The notes under the pieces are model-generated. The model saw only the letters and a program-made list of their open reading frames with translations, had not been told where the DNA came from and did no database searches. The translations under genes were made by a program, and so were the position numbers. Positions 52,718-61,774 of a stretch of DNA of 64,000 nt are shown one piece after another (position 1 is the first letter of the stretch; each line of letters opens with the position of its first letter). This stretch comes from an uncultured Mycoplasmatota bacterium (GTDB lineage: Bacteria > Bacillota_I > Bacilli_A > RF39 > UBA660). The stretch spans positions 1 to 64,000 of the forward strand of contig CAMJBC010000001.1 in NCBI GenBank assembly GCA_946403755.1, given 5' to 3'.

Positions 52718-53916
52718 TTATTAATTTCATTTATTGCATTTTCTATAGTTAATTTACCATATTCATATGTTAAACTACCTTGTTGAAATAATACATATGG
52801 TTCTTTTAATGGCCCATCGCAAGATAATTCTATTGAAGATCCTTGAGTAAATGATGGACTAGCCATAATTATATTATCATCATATCCTGGCATAGGAGCT
52901 TCTACAGGTACTACATGTGAATCTATAGCACCACCTGCTTGAATAGCACATGCATATTTTATTAATTCTTCCTTATTATTAAAATATATTAATTCTACAA
53001 TATCTGCTCTTGGTTCATAATATCTTGGAGATACTTTATATCCTAAATCTTCTAATAATTTAGATGTTAATATTGATGTTTTTAATGCTGAAGAAACAAC
53101 ACTTGGTGCAAAATATAATCCTTGTAAAAACATTTTATTAGCATTATCAGAAGGTCCAACATTTCTTCCTTCTCCTGGAACAGTTAATCTATCAGCACAT
53201 AAATCTATTAAATCTTTTCTACCTGCTATATAAGCTCCATTGGAAGCAATACCAGCACCTAAATTTTTAATTAATGATCCTGCACATAAATCAGCGCCAA
53301 CTAAACATGGTGTTTTTTCTTCTACAAATTCACAATAGCAATTATCTACAAAGATGATTATATTTTTATTAATCTTTTTAATAAATTTAATTACTTTTTC
53401 TAATTTATCAATTGTAATAGAGTCTCTAAGAGAATATCCTCTAGATCTTTGTATATGTATTACATTTACTTTTTTAAGTTCTTTTTCTATTTTTTTATAA
53501 TCAAAATCGTTATTTAATAAATCTATTTCTTTATATTTAATTCCATAACTTAATAGTGAACTATTATTAGGTATAATTCCAATTACTTCTCTTAAAGTAT
53601 CATATGGAGTACCACTTATTGCTAAAAGTGTGTCTCCTGGTCTTAAAATAGCTTGTAATGCTATAGTAATAGCATGACTTCCTGATATAAATTGATTTCT
53701 TACAATAGCATCTTCAGCATCTAATATTTCAGCAAATATTTTATCAATTTTATCTCTACCTTCATCATTATATCCATATCCATTAGTGCCTTTTAAGTCA
53801 CTTTCAGATATATTATATTTATGAAAAGCATCTATTACTTTTTTACTATTTTTTAAACATATATCATCTATTTCTTCAAAAATAGGTGATAATTCTTTTT
53901 CAGCTTTATTAATCAT
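52705..53916 (-). CDS. PLP-dependent enzyme, YnbB/methionine gamma-lyase-like family
   Basis: 403 residues. The fold type I pattern includes GYGYNDEGRDKIDKIFAEILDAEDA, ISGSHAITIALQAILRPGD, an FVDNCYCEFVEE strand with the PLP Asp, and the Schiff-base Lys in AGSLIKNLGAG. This matches the Firmicute family annotated as YnbB, aluminium resistance protein or methionine gamma-lyase family. The substrate is unproven. The start at M6 of the longer frame is used, since GGTGGTG precedes it. It overlaps the SDR gene by 8 bases. Confidence 0.87.
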   Translation of the reverse strand: MINKAEKELSPIFEEIDDICLKNSKKVIDAFHKYNISESDLKGTNGYGYNDEGRDKIDKIFAEILDAEDAIVRNQFISGSHAITIALQAILRPGDTLLAISGTPYDTLREVIGIIPNNSSLLSYGIKYKEIDLLNNDFDYKKIEKELKKVNVIHIQRSRGYSLRDSITIDKLEKVIKFIKKINKNIIIFVDNCYCEFVEEKTPCLVGADLCAGSLIKNLGAGIASNGAYIAGRKDLIDLCADRLTVPGEGRNVGPSDNANKMFLQGLYFAPSVVSSALKTSILTSKLLEDLGYKVSPRYYEPRADIVELIYFNNKEELIKYACAIQAGGAIDSHVVPVEAPMPGYDDNIIMASPSFTQGSSIELSCDGPLKEPYVLFQQGSLTYEYGKLTIENAINEINNKNA

Positions 53917-54646
53917 TTGATACACCACCATCTATTCTAATAATTGAATCATTTATGTAAGTAGATGTACTAATATTATAGATATCTTTAGCTATTTCTT
54001 CTGGTTCAGCAAATCTGTTTAATAAAATCTTTTTAGATTCATTTTGTTTATAATCTTCATCTAAATTTTTATTCATATCTGTATTCATCCATCCAGGACA
54101 TATACAGTTTACTCTTACATAAGGAGAGTAGTGATTAGCTAAATTATGAGTTAGATTAATAACTCCTGCTTTTGAAGCATCGTAATCAAGAGAATATTCA
54201 TAATATTGATCTATTCCATTATTAGATGAAATATTTAATATTTGTCCTTCTTTTTGTTTATACATGTAGTCACCAAATATTCTTGATACTAAGAAAGTTC
54301 CCACTAAATTTACTTCCAATATTCTCATAAAATTATTTTTAGTTTTATCTTCAAAAGTAGTATCAATAGCAATACCTGCATTATTTATTAAAATATCTAT
54401 TTTTTTAAATTTATTAATTGTTTGATTAAACATATTTTTTATATCATTTTCATTAGTAATATCACACTTAATACATAAAGTATCTACTTTATACTTCTTT
54501 TTAATATCACTTTCTAGTTTTAATGCTTCATCTTTATGATTAACATAATTAATGACAACATTATATCCATTTTTAGCATATTCTTTTATTAAAGAAGCAC
54601 CAAGTCCAATACTAGAGCCTGTCACAATAACTGTCTTTTTATTCAT
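53909..54646 (-). CDS. Short-chain dehydrogenase/reductase
   Basis: 245 residues. It has the Rossmann motif TGSSIGLG, NNAGIA, the catalytic Ser in LNISSNNG, YDASKAG with the Tyr and Lys, and a closing IIRIDGGVSND. It resembles FabG-type 3-oxoacyl reductases, but without other fab genes nearby the substrate is unknown. ATG 54646 has GGAGGGAATT before it. It is the upstream gene of a two-gene operon with the PLP enzyme. Confidence 0.9.
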   Translation of the reverse strand: MNKKTVIVTGSSIGLGASLIKEYAKNGYNVVINYVNHKDEALKLESDIKKKYKVDTLCIKCDITNENDIKNMFNQTINKFKKIDILINNAGIAIDTTFEDKTKNNFMRILEVNLVGTFLVSRIFGDYMYKQKEGQILNISSNNGIDQYYEYSLDYDASKAGVINLTHNLANHYSPYVRVNCICPGWMNTDMNKNLDEDYKQNESKKILLNRFAEPEEIAKDIYNISTSTYINDSIIRIDGGVSND

Positions 54647-54747
54647 AATTCCCTCCGTTTTTACGTGCATATTTTATCATTAAATACAAAATAAGTAAAT
54701 AAAAAGCCATATTTAATTAATTTTACTTTATTTTTTTAAAAAATTGT

Positions 54748-54755
54748 GCTATACT
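54748..54755 (+). promoter_or_regulatory. tRNA-Lys promoter (-10 region)
   Basis: GCTATACT about 20 bases before the tRNA, with a T-rich region but no clear -35 box. Confidence 0.45.
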
Positions 54756-54774
54756 TCACTTGTTATTCAAAAAA

Positions 54775-54850
54775 GGCCCGCTAGCTCAGATGGTAGAGCA
54801 ACCGACTCTTAATCGGTGGGTCTAGGGTTCGAATCCCTAGCGGGCCACCA
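54775..54850 (+). tRNA. tRNA-Lys (anticodon CTT)
   Basis: 76 bases with CCA encoded. The acceptor stem is GGCCCGC/GCGGGCC, D-arm GCTC-AGATGGTA-GAGC, anticodon stem ACCGA/TCGGT with loop CTCTTAA (anticodon CTT), and T-arm CTAGG-GTTCGAA-TCCCTAG. It reads AAG. It stands alone with its own terminator. Confidence 0.96.
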
Positions 54851-54863
54851 TTATTTGTTATTT

Positions 54864-54888
54864 AAATGTCCTTAATTGGGCATTTTTT
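54864..54888 (+). terminator. tRNA-Lys terminator
   Basis: AAATGTCC and GGGCATTT (one G-T) with a six-base loop, then T6. Confidence 0.8.
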
Positions 54889-54980
54889 ATTTGAAACTAG
54901 TAATTTTTTAATTAAGATAATAGAAACGATAGAATTGTCTATTTTTATATGATATACTATTTATAGTAGGTGATTAAGAT

Positions 54981-56810
54981 ATGGATGATAGATTATTTCA
55001 AGATATTTATATGCTTTATAGAGATTTGAGTTATTTTACTTATGATAGTGTTTTTATGTATGATAAAAGTATTAGAGGTAAATGTACTATAAGTGTTAAA
55101 GAATTAAGTCCTACGGGATATATTACTATTTCAAAAACATTTTCTTATCCTTTATATGGTAATGAAATAGATTTTTTAAAAAGATTAAAAAAGTATTTGG
55201 AAATATGTAAAAAGAATAATTTAATAAATAGTAAGAAATACTCTGTAACTATAAAAGGCCATTATCCAGAAATAATTGATGAAGAAGGTCAAATATTTAC
55301 CTATGATGAATTAGAAAAAGAGTATAATGAAAATGTTTCTACAACAAGGAATAAATTACGTGAAAGCATTATTAATATAAACAGTGTATCTGCTAGTATT
55401 ATAAGAAATAAGCATAGAATTAAAGATTATGAAAGAAATTATGCAGCTTTATCTCAATTACTAAAAGCTAAGAAAGAAGAGTCAAAGACATTATTTGGTA
55501 GATTAAGTATTTATCTTAAGAAGATTAAAATAAATCTTCGCTTTACTATAATGACTTATTTTGATGAAGAAAAAATTGATGCTTTAGATATGAAACTAAC
55601 TGATGAAGAAATAGAGAAATTACAAAAATCAGTTATTGAAGGTTCAAAAAGACTTGATTTTACAAGTTTAGATATATCAAAAATGGATGCAGTTGCATTA
55701 AGTAGATTTAGCAAGTTCTTTTCATTACTTGATAGTTCTTTAGGTAGATATAATGATAAATTAGAAGAACATTTGAAAACTGTGAGTGATGCTTACAATA
55801 AACTTGAAGATAAAGTAAGACTTGTTAATACTTCTAAATCATTGCGTGATATACCTTCAATTTTAAATAGTATTGAGTTTGTAGAACAACCTAATTTTGA
55901 AGAAAAACCTGAAAAGCAATATGTAGTTATGCCAGATGCTCATTTTTCTCCAAAAAATAGATCTAAAGAGCCTAAAAAAGAGTCATTAATTGAAATACAA
56001 AGAAGACAAGCAGAGTTATTAACTGATAGAGAGAAAACAGCTATTATGTTATATAAAACTCAATTATATAGAGCAATTAATTCTGTTAAAAAATATTTAA
56101 GAGATAATAATTTAAAACTTGAAGATATAAAAGATACAAAAGTATTTGATGATTTAATTAGAACAGGATTTAACGAATACAAAATTCAGATTAGAGCAGC
56201 TGTTTCTAATAGATTCTTTAGTCCATTTGGAGGAAAAGCTAAAGAAGCAACGACTAGGGCTGATAGTAAATTTAAAAAATTCAAACCTTATCTTGATGGA
56301 GTAGCTACTGAAGAAGAATTATTTGAAGAATATAGAGGATTAGTTTTAGAATCATTAGGAGAACTAGACAGTGCTTTATCTAAATGTAGAACTACTGAAG
56401 ATTTAGTATTATATAGAGGAATAGGGAATGCAAGTTACGTGTTTGATGCTCCTATATTATCTACAACAACAGATCCATATAAAGCTTTATTCTTTGCAAG
56501 AAATAGATCTGATGGAGTTAGTCCAAGGGTAATTGCAGAAATAAAAGTACCAAAAGGTACACCAGTAATATTTATTACTCGTGAAATATGGGATGGAGTA
56601 GAGGATGAGAATTTCCCATTCCCTGATGAACAAAAAGAAGTTATATTAGATTCTAGTAAATTTACTTATGAATTTGAACAATCATATGAAGCTACTTTAG
56701 GAGATAAAACAAGCTCAGAAAAAATTGTATTTAATAAGATAAAATTAAGAAATAATAAAGCAAAAAAATCAAAAGAGATTTCAGATCAAGAAGGCATTTT
56801 AGTAAGATAA
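54981..56810 (+). CDS. ADP-ribosyltransferase-like protein with long coiled-coil N-terminal region
   Basis: 609 residues, no signal peptide or membrane segment. A small N-terminal domain (1-115) is followed by helical, coiled-coil-like segments (about 120-300 and 335-470) and a C-terminal domain with the R-S-E layout of ADP-ribosyltransferases: LYRGI (R479), an STT turn (S494-T496, in ILSTTTDPYKALFFA) and FPDEQKEVIL, where Q551-x-E553 fits the QxE of C3-like enzymes. This would transfer ADP-ribose from NAD to a protein target. Export is not evident. It lies between tRNA-Lys and a prepilin gene. The frame seems to have been longer: a decayed extension follows. The family call is by motif only. 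Confidence 0.7.
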   Translation: MDDRLFQDIYMLYRDLSYFTYDSVFMYDKSIRGKCTISVKELSPTGYITISKTFSYPLYGNEIDFLKRLKKYLEICKKNNLINSKKYSVTIKGHYPEIIDEEGQIFTYDELEKEYNENVSTTRNKLRESIININSVSASIIRNKHRIKDYERNYAALSQLLKAKKEESKTLFGRLSIYLKKIKINLRFTIMTYFDEEKIDALDMKLTDEEIEKLQKSVIEGSKRLDFTSLDISKMDAVALSRFSKFFSLLDSSLGRYNDKLEEHLKTVSDAYNKLEDKVRLVNTSKSLRDIPSILNSIEFVEQPNFEEKPEKQYVVMPDAHFSPKNRSKEPKKESLIEIQRRQAELLTDREKTAIMLYKTQLYRAINSVKKYLRDNNLKLEDIKDTKVFDDLIRTGFNEYKIQIRAAVSNRFFSPFGGKAKEATTRADSKFKKFKPYLDGVATEEELFEEYRGLVLESLGELDSALSKCRTTEDLVLYRGIGNASYVFDAPILSTTTDPYKALFFARNRSDGVSPRVIAEIKVPKGTPVIFITREIWDGVEDENFPFPDEQKEVILDSSKFTYEFEQSYEATLGDKTSSEKIVFNKIKLRNNKAKKSKEISDQEGILVR

Positions 56811-56969
56811 AAATGATAAGATTCATTATTTAAAAAATAATGAATCAGAATCTATAGAATCTTTACTATTAAAAATGGAAAAATTATAGATGAAGCAACT
56901 GGTAATAAATTTACTTTAAATCTTAATTCTGGTAGTTCACCTGAAGGCGATAGTGTTAAAGTATATTAG
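56806..56969 (+). pseudogene. Frameshifted 3' extension of the ADP-ribosyltransferase-like gene
   Basis: Directly after the stop, the +1 frame is open from 56806 to 56889, reading DKNDKIHYLKNNESESI... and the original frame is open again to TAG 56967-56969, reading NGKIIDEATGNKFTLNLNSG and SVKVY. One base too many at AGTAAGAT and one too few in the A-run near 56871-56875 would join all three pieces into a longer protein of about 663 residues. A 12-bp perfect inverted repeat (56820-56831 with 56835-56846) lies within it. It could be real decay, recoding, or assembly error in A-runs. Confidence 0.55.
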
Positions 56970-56993
56970 TTCTAAAAATTTAAATAAAAAGTA

Positions 56994-57026
56994 AAAAAAC
57001 TTGGTAAAAAAATATCAAGTTTTTTG
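56994..57026 (+). terminator. Rho-independent terminator
   Basis: AAAAACTTGGTA and TATCAAGTTTTT with an A-rich loop, then T-run. Confidence 0.82.
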
Positions 57027-57072
57027 TTGTAATAATATCATATTTATTATATACTTAATATTAGGATAGGGA

Positions 57073-60000
57073 ATGTTTAATATGAATAATATAAAAAGAA
57101 AAAAGGGTTTTACTTTAGTAGAATTATTAGCGGTTATAGCAATAATAGCTATTCTTGTATTAATTGCTGTTCCAGCTGTATTAGCTATGTTTAGAAATGC
57201 TAGAAAAAATGCGTTTATAACTGAAGCTAGAACTTTATATAATACTGTATTAAAACAAAACTTTTTAACAGCAGATCAAGAAAAGATTTATTCAACTGGT
57301 GATTTAAAACTTACTGGTGGCGCTGATCTTGAATATTCAATAGTAACTAATGTAGCTGGAAAGGTTACTTGTTTTCAAGTGGCTAATAAGAATTATATGT
57401 GGCTATATAGAAATAATGGCATTGCTATTAGAAGTGAAGATGAAATAGCTGTTGAAGATGAACTTGCTGAAAGAGATCATGAAGTAATAATTGACTGTAC
57501 TGGTGCTAGTAATTTTGATGTTACTGTTCCTGCTACTTTAGGTTCTGCTGGATCTTGGTGGGAAGGTGACACTGATAAAAGTACTATTGAAAGAATAATA
57601 TTTACTTATTCATATTCTTCAGATGATTATGATGAAACATTTTATAGTGATGGTGAAAAAGTTGGTGGATTAGTAACATATGTTAAAGATAAAATTGCTT
57701 ATGTTGCTATTAATAGAAATAAGAGAAAGAGTAAAGCTATTAAAATGCCTGAAGATTCTTCTAATACATTCTCTGATTTTAAAAATTTAAAGAATATTAG
57801 TGGTTTAAAATTATTAGATTTTAGTAATGTATCTAATATGGATAACTTCTTTGGTAAAGTAGAAAATGGAAATATAGTAAGTAGTAATTTACTATCATAT
57901 ATTAATGGTTATGAATCATTTAATACTGCTAATGTAACAAGTGCTAAAAATGCATTTGCAGGAGTTAAAATATCCTCAATAAATTTAAGTAATTGGAATA
58001 CTTCAAAACTTGTTGATGCAAGTAATATGTTTTATAAAACAAATGCAACTGTTATAAATTTATCTGGATGGAATGCTAGTAGAATTAATAATTACAATAA
58101 TATGTTTGCTAGTAATAGTAAATTAGAAAATGTTAATTTGGCTGGATGGAGTACTAATGGGGCAGCTGATTATAAAGGTATGTTTAATGATTGCCCTAAT
58201 TTAGTAACTATTACAGCTGATAGCGGATTTAGAGTAAATAACACTGGTTATATTATGTTTAGAGGAGATTCGAAGTTAATTGGTGCTAATGGTACTAGAT
58301 TCTCTTCAGATAAGAGTGAATATGCTAGAATTGATAGAGAAGGAACACCTGGTTATTTCTCATCTAGTACATCAGATGGAGTAGTGGCTGCTAAATTATA
58401 TAATTCAGGTACTGTATCTGGTTCTTATACTGATTTAACTACTGAAGGATCTGTTCCTTCAGATTGGAACTATTATAGTGGTGCTAGACTTCTTGAAGTT
58501 AATTTATATTCAATGAAAAATAACGAATCTAAAACATTAGAAATATCTGTTCCAGCAGGTATGTATATAGTAAATAATTCATGGACTAAATCTGGTAAAG
58601 GAATATCAAGTGTTCATTTTACTAAGTTAGCTAATCAAGGAACTGGATCTTATTCTAATAATCAAACAGGTACTTTAAAATATACATTTGGTAATTCTAC
58701 AACATCAAGTAGTGTTCAAATGTTAGTAATGTTTGATACTGCAGTTTGGGATAAAAACAAGAAAAATGCTTCTGCTATGGGTACTGATAATATGACATTA
58801 ACAGCCCCAATAGTAGTAAATTATAATAATGGTAGTGCTATAAGAAAAATAGGAAATATTCATAGTGCTACTGCTATAGGTAATCCAAGTGATGGACTTG
58901 GCTATACATTCTATTCTTGGAATTATAACAACAATATATATGTTGGTGATTCAACACAAGTTTTAGGTAATAATTACTTATTATCAAGAGATCAATCAAG
59001 TAACCCATATTTTTATAAAAAAATTACTTATGAAAGTTATGCAACATTTAAAAATACAAGTGGAGAAACAGTATATGCTGATGTTGAAACTGGATATTTA
59101 CCAACTCAACTAAGTTCAAGTGGTGTAACAATTGAAGATAAAAAATATAAAGGCGAATGGTCAAATATTTACTTTAGTAGTTCACCTGGTTTTCCAAGAG
59201 TAAAATATAAAGTTAATAGTGAAGATAATCCAAAGATTGGTTCTAATCTAACAGTAACTATTAAAGCTTCTGTTCAGTCTTTATCTGGACAAACAAAAAC
59301 ATTTAGCAAGACTGTAAATTTTGTTATTAAATCTAAGGATTTAGATTTAAAAGATTTAGTTTTAAGTTATGGTAACAAAGCATCACCAGCTGAATCTTAT
59401 TATGGTAATTCAGGGTATTCTGGAATACTTGGTGTATTTACTCTATACAATAGAGGGTATGAAGCAATACCTAATGTTAAAGTAGTATTTGAATATGATA
59501 CTGAAACTCCTGCAGGTACACCTCCTGCTATGAAAGTAATGGCTGCAAGACCATTCTTACAAGCTAATCAACAAGTTAATGCAACTATTACATTAATTAA
59601 TGATCAAGGTGCAACTACAGAGGTAGATAATTATCCAATTAAATCTACAAGTAATACAGCAGGCGCTTATGTACGAGCAAGTGATGTAGCAAAAAATTTA
59701 ACTGGTAATTACTATATAAAGAAAATTGTATATACTATTCCTGTAATTAATGGAATTAATAAAACCACAACTGCTACTAACTACTTATATAATAGTAGTG
59801 GAAGTCATTCACAAACTAGTGGTGGTAACTTTATGGGTGTTATATCCAAGAATACAAAATCTAAATGTACTATTTATTATAATGATGATGTAGTTGGTAG
59901 TCCTGTGCAATCAGTTTCTTCAGTAACATCTTCACCAGGCTTCAGTGGATATATAAGTAAAATAAATACTCCACTTGGTACTGAATTTACTGCAGGAGAT

Positions 60001-60537
60001 GATATTGAACTAGCTATACAAACAGCTGCTGTTTCATATCCATATACAAATACTCAAGCATTTAGTAAACCTGAGGTATATATAATTCTTCCTTTTGGAA
60101 TAAATATTGATAGTGTTATTATTGCAAATTCTGCTTCTGCAACTACTACTGAATCTAGACCAATTGTTACAAGAGTTAAAACCATGAATATTGGTGATGT
60201 ATTAAATTATGTATACAAAATAACACCTGAAAACAATTTATGGTTTGGTTACTTAAATTTAGCTAGTAATGGCCCAACTGGTGGATCATCAACTTCTAAA
60301 TGGTTTAGAATTAAATTAACTACTGATATATCAATGGAATTTACAAGTATTAACTTAAGAGATAGTGTTTACTTTAAAGACGCTAACGGTCATGTATCTA
60401 TTGGTGGTTCTTATGCTAAAAACTCTATAACTGATAAATATGATGTTGATAATGATGGTTCAACAAGTGATGCATATGGTACAACTGATAATGCAAATCA
60501 AATTATAAATATTTATCCATCAGATGAAGAGGAGTAA
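57073..60537 (+). CDS. Giant type IV prepilin-like adhesin with DUF285 repeats
   Basis: 1154 residues. The N-terminus has a prepilin motif KRKKG-FTLVE (cut after G12, Glu at +5) and a hydrophobic helix almost identical to that of the 51083 pilin. A pilin-like region (to about 155) precedes BspA-type DUF285 leucine-rich repeats (about 235-425: LSNWNTSKLVDASNMFY, LSGWNASRINNYNNMFA, LAGWSTNGAADYKGMFN). About 700 residues of strand-rich Ser/Thr/Asn domains follow, to an acidic end. Either ATG 57073 or 57082 could start it. It is probably a minor pilin that displays an adhesin at the fibre tip or surface. Confidence 0.82.
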   Translation: MFNMNNIKRKKGFTLVELLAVIAIIAILVLIAVPAVLAMFRNARKNAFITEARTLYNTVLKQNFLTADQEKIYSTGDLKLTGGADLEYSIVTNVAGKVTCFQVANKNYMWLYRNNGIAIRSEDEIAVEDELAERDHEVIIDCTGASNFDVTVPATLGSAGSWWEGDTDKSTIERIIFTYSYSSDDYDETFYSDGEKVGGLVTYVKDKIAYVAINRNKRKSKAIKMPEDSSNTFSDFKNLKNISGLKLLDFSNVSNMDNFFGKVENGNIVSSNLLSYINGYESFNTANVTSAKNAFAGVKISSINLSNWNTSKLVDASNMFYKTNATVINLSGWNASRINNYNNMFASNSKLENVNLAGWSTNGAADYKGMFNDCPNLVTITADSGFRVNNTGYIMFRGDSKLIGANGTRFSSDKSEYARIDREGTPGYFSSSTSDGVVAAKLYNSGTVSGSYTDLTTEGSVPSDWNYYSGARLLEVNLYSMKNNESKTLEISVPAGMYIVNNSWTKSGKGISSVHFTKLANQGTGSYSNNQTGTLKYTFGNSTTSSSVQMLVMFDTAVWDKNKKNASAMGTDNMTLTAPIVVNYNNGSAIRKIGNIHSATAIGNPSDGLGYTFYSWNYNNNIYVGDSTQVLGNNYLLSRDQSSNPYFYKKITYESYATFKNTSGETVYADVETGYLPTQLSSSGVTIEDKKYKGEWSNIYFSSSPGFPRVKYKVNSEDNPKIGSNLTVTIKASVQSLSGQTKTFSKTVNFVIKSKDLDLKDLVLSYGNKASPAESYYGNSGYSGILGVFTLYNRGYEAIPNVKVVFEYDTETPAGTPPAMKVMAARPFLQANQQVNATITLINDQGATTEVDNYPIKSTSNTAGAYVRASDVAKNLTGNYYIKKIVYTIPVINGINKTTTATNYLYNSSGSHSQTSGGNFMGVISKNTKSKCTIYYNDDVVGSPVQSVSSVTSSPGFSGYISKINTPLGTEFTAGDDIELAIQTAAVSYPYTNTQAFSKPEVYIILPFGINIDSVIIANSASATTTESRPIVTRVKTMNIGDVLNYVYKITPENNLWFGYLNLASNGPTGGSSTSKWFRIKLTTDISMEFTSINLRDSVYFKDANGHVSIGGSYAKNSITDKYDVDNDGSTSDAYGTTDNANQIINIYPSDEEE

Positions 60538-60538
60538 T

Positions 60539-61081
60539 ATGAAAAAGATAGTTATTTTATTAATTTGTTTATTATTATTAGTTGGTTGTAAAAATGATAA
60601 AATTGAAGAAAATGCAACTAAAAATGAAGGTGAACCAGTAAAAGTAAAAACTAATGATGGAAATTGGGCTAAAGTAAATGAAACATATATTGATTCTTTA
60701 AATAATACAGAAATTATTGATGCTTATTCTATATCTGTTCCTGATTGGAAAAGAGAATCAACTGATGAATCTATTGTATATGGATTAGGTACTAAAGCTT
60801 TTATTGCTATTCTATATAAAAATGATGTTTATAGTAATGATTATATAAATAAGTATAATAAAAGTAATAATAAAAAGATAACAATTAATTCTTTTAATGT
60901 TGAATATGAAGATGGCAATGTTTATTATTTCGGACAAGATTATAGATATGTTTCATATTACATCAATAGTGATATTACTCTTAAGATCATTGGTATAGCA
61001 GAAGAAAGAAATATTAAAGAATTAAATGAAACTGTAAAAGCTATGGTAGATTCTTTAATGAAAGATTATATAACTGAATAA
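60539..61081 (+). CDS. Lipoprotein of unknown function
   Basis: 180 residues with lipobox LVGC (Cys about 17), an Asn/Glu linker, and a domain with SISVPDWKRESTDESIVYGLG and a C-terminal helix (ELNETVKAMVDSLMKDY), a layout seen in PsbP/DUF4367-like small lipoproteins. ATG 60539 is chosen because GAGGAG lies just before it. It starts one base after the prepilin-adhesin stop, so it is in the same operon and may support that surface structure. Confidence 0.78.
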   Translation: MKKIVILLICLLLLVGCKNDKIEENATKNEGEPVKVKTNDGNWAKVNETYIDSLNNTEIIDAYSISVPDWKRESTDESIVYGLGTKAFIAILYKNDVYSNDYINKYNKSNNKKITINSFNVEYEDGNVYYFGQDYRYVSYYINSDITLKIIGIAEERNIKELNETVKAMVDSLMKDYITE

Positions 61082-61103
61082 AAAGTCCTAATGGACTTTT
61101 TTA
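61079..61103 (+). terminator. Rho-independent terminator
   Basis: AAAAGTCC and GGACTTTT with loop TAAT, then T2. The preceding TAA stop touches the stem. Confidence 0.85.
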
Positions 61104-61123
61104 ATTGTTTTATTTTATATAGA

Positions 61124-61132
61124 TGGTATAAT
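61124..61132 (+). promoter_or_regulatory. Extended -10 promoter
   Basis: TGGTATAAT, 17 bases before the ATG at 61150, with AGGTGATA between. Confidence 0.5.
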
Positions 61133-61149
61133 TAATAATAGGTGATAAT

Positions 61150-61770
61150 ATGTTAGATGAATATAAACATTGTCCATATTGTGGTGCTCCGATAACTGGA
61201 GATGTTTGTACTTATTGTAAGGCAGAGTTTAATAAAAAAGAAGAAAAAATTGTTGAAGAAAAGAAGGAAGTAGTAGAGGAAAAAAAGTATGATTATCCAG
61301 TTATGGAATGTAAAGAAGTAAACTTTAATTTTTTAACAATAGGCTTGCCTCTAATTTTTGGAATTTGTTTTTGTGGTGCTGGTATAGCAATGTTACCTAT
61401 TTTCCCAATATTTTTACTTCCAGATGAAGGAAAAGAAATGGTTTTTCCTATGTTATCTCCTTTTATAATAGGAAGTCTAGTATTTTTTGCTATAGGTGTT
61501 GCCGGTATTTATATAGCACTTATTCCAGCAAGGAGAAAACGTATGATATCTGCTAATGGAGAATTTGTTACAGGAACTGTAGTTGGATATGAAAATGATA
61601 CTAGATTATATATTAATGATTATCCAGCACAAGTTGCTTTAATACAAGCAAATACAAAAGAAGGAACAAGAATAATACGATATCAGTTAGGTTCTTTAAA
61701 TCATCCATATGAAATAGATAGTAAAATAAATTTAAAAATATATAATGAATATATGATGATAGAGAAGTGA
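61150..61770 (+). CDS. Zinc-ribbon membrane protein
   Basis: 206 residues. An N-terminal zinc ribbon (CPYCGAPITGDVCTYC) is followed by a Glu/Lys helix, two membrane helices (about 58-85 and 96-120), and a C-terminal beta domain (GEFVTGTVVGYENDTRLYIND) like DUF3592-type small domains. Function is unknown. It is coupled to the next gene by a four-base gap. Confidence 0.75.
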   Translation: MLDEYKHCPYCGAPITGDVCTYCKAEFNKKEEKIVEEKKEVVEEKKYDYPVMECKEVNFNFLTIGLPLIFGICFCGAGIAMLPIFPIFLLPDEGKEMVFPMLSPFIIGSLVFFAIGVAGIYIALIPARRKRMISANGEFVTGTVVGYENDTRLYINDYPAQVALIQANTKEGTRIIRYQLGSLNHPYEIDSKINLKIYNEYMMIEK

Positions 61771-61774
61771 TAAT

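Noticed and set aside
54775..54981. tRNA-Lys as an integration site for a genomic island
   Set aside because: No integrase gene and no repeat of the tRNA 3' end was found downstream in the window.
56820..56846. The 12-bp inverted repeat as a terminator
   Set aside because: It has no T-run after it and lies in the frameshifted coding remnant; a proper terminator follows at 56994.
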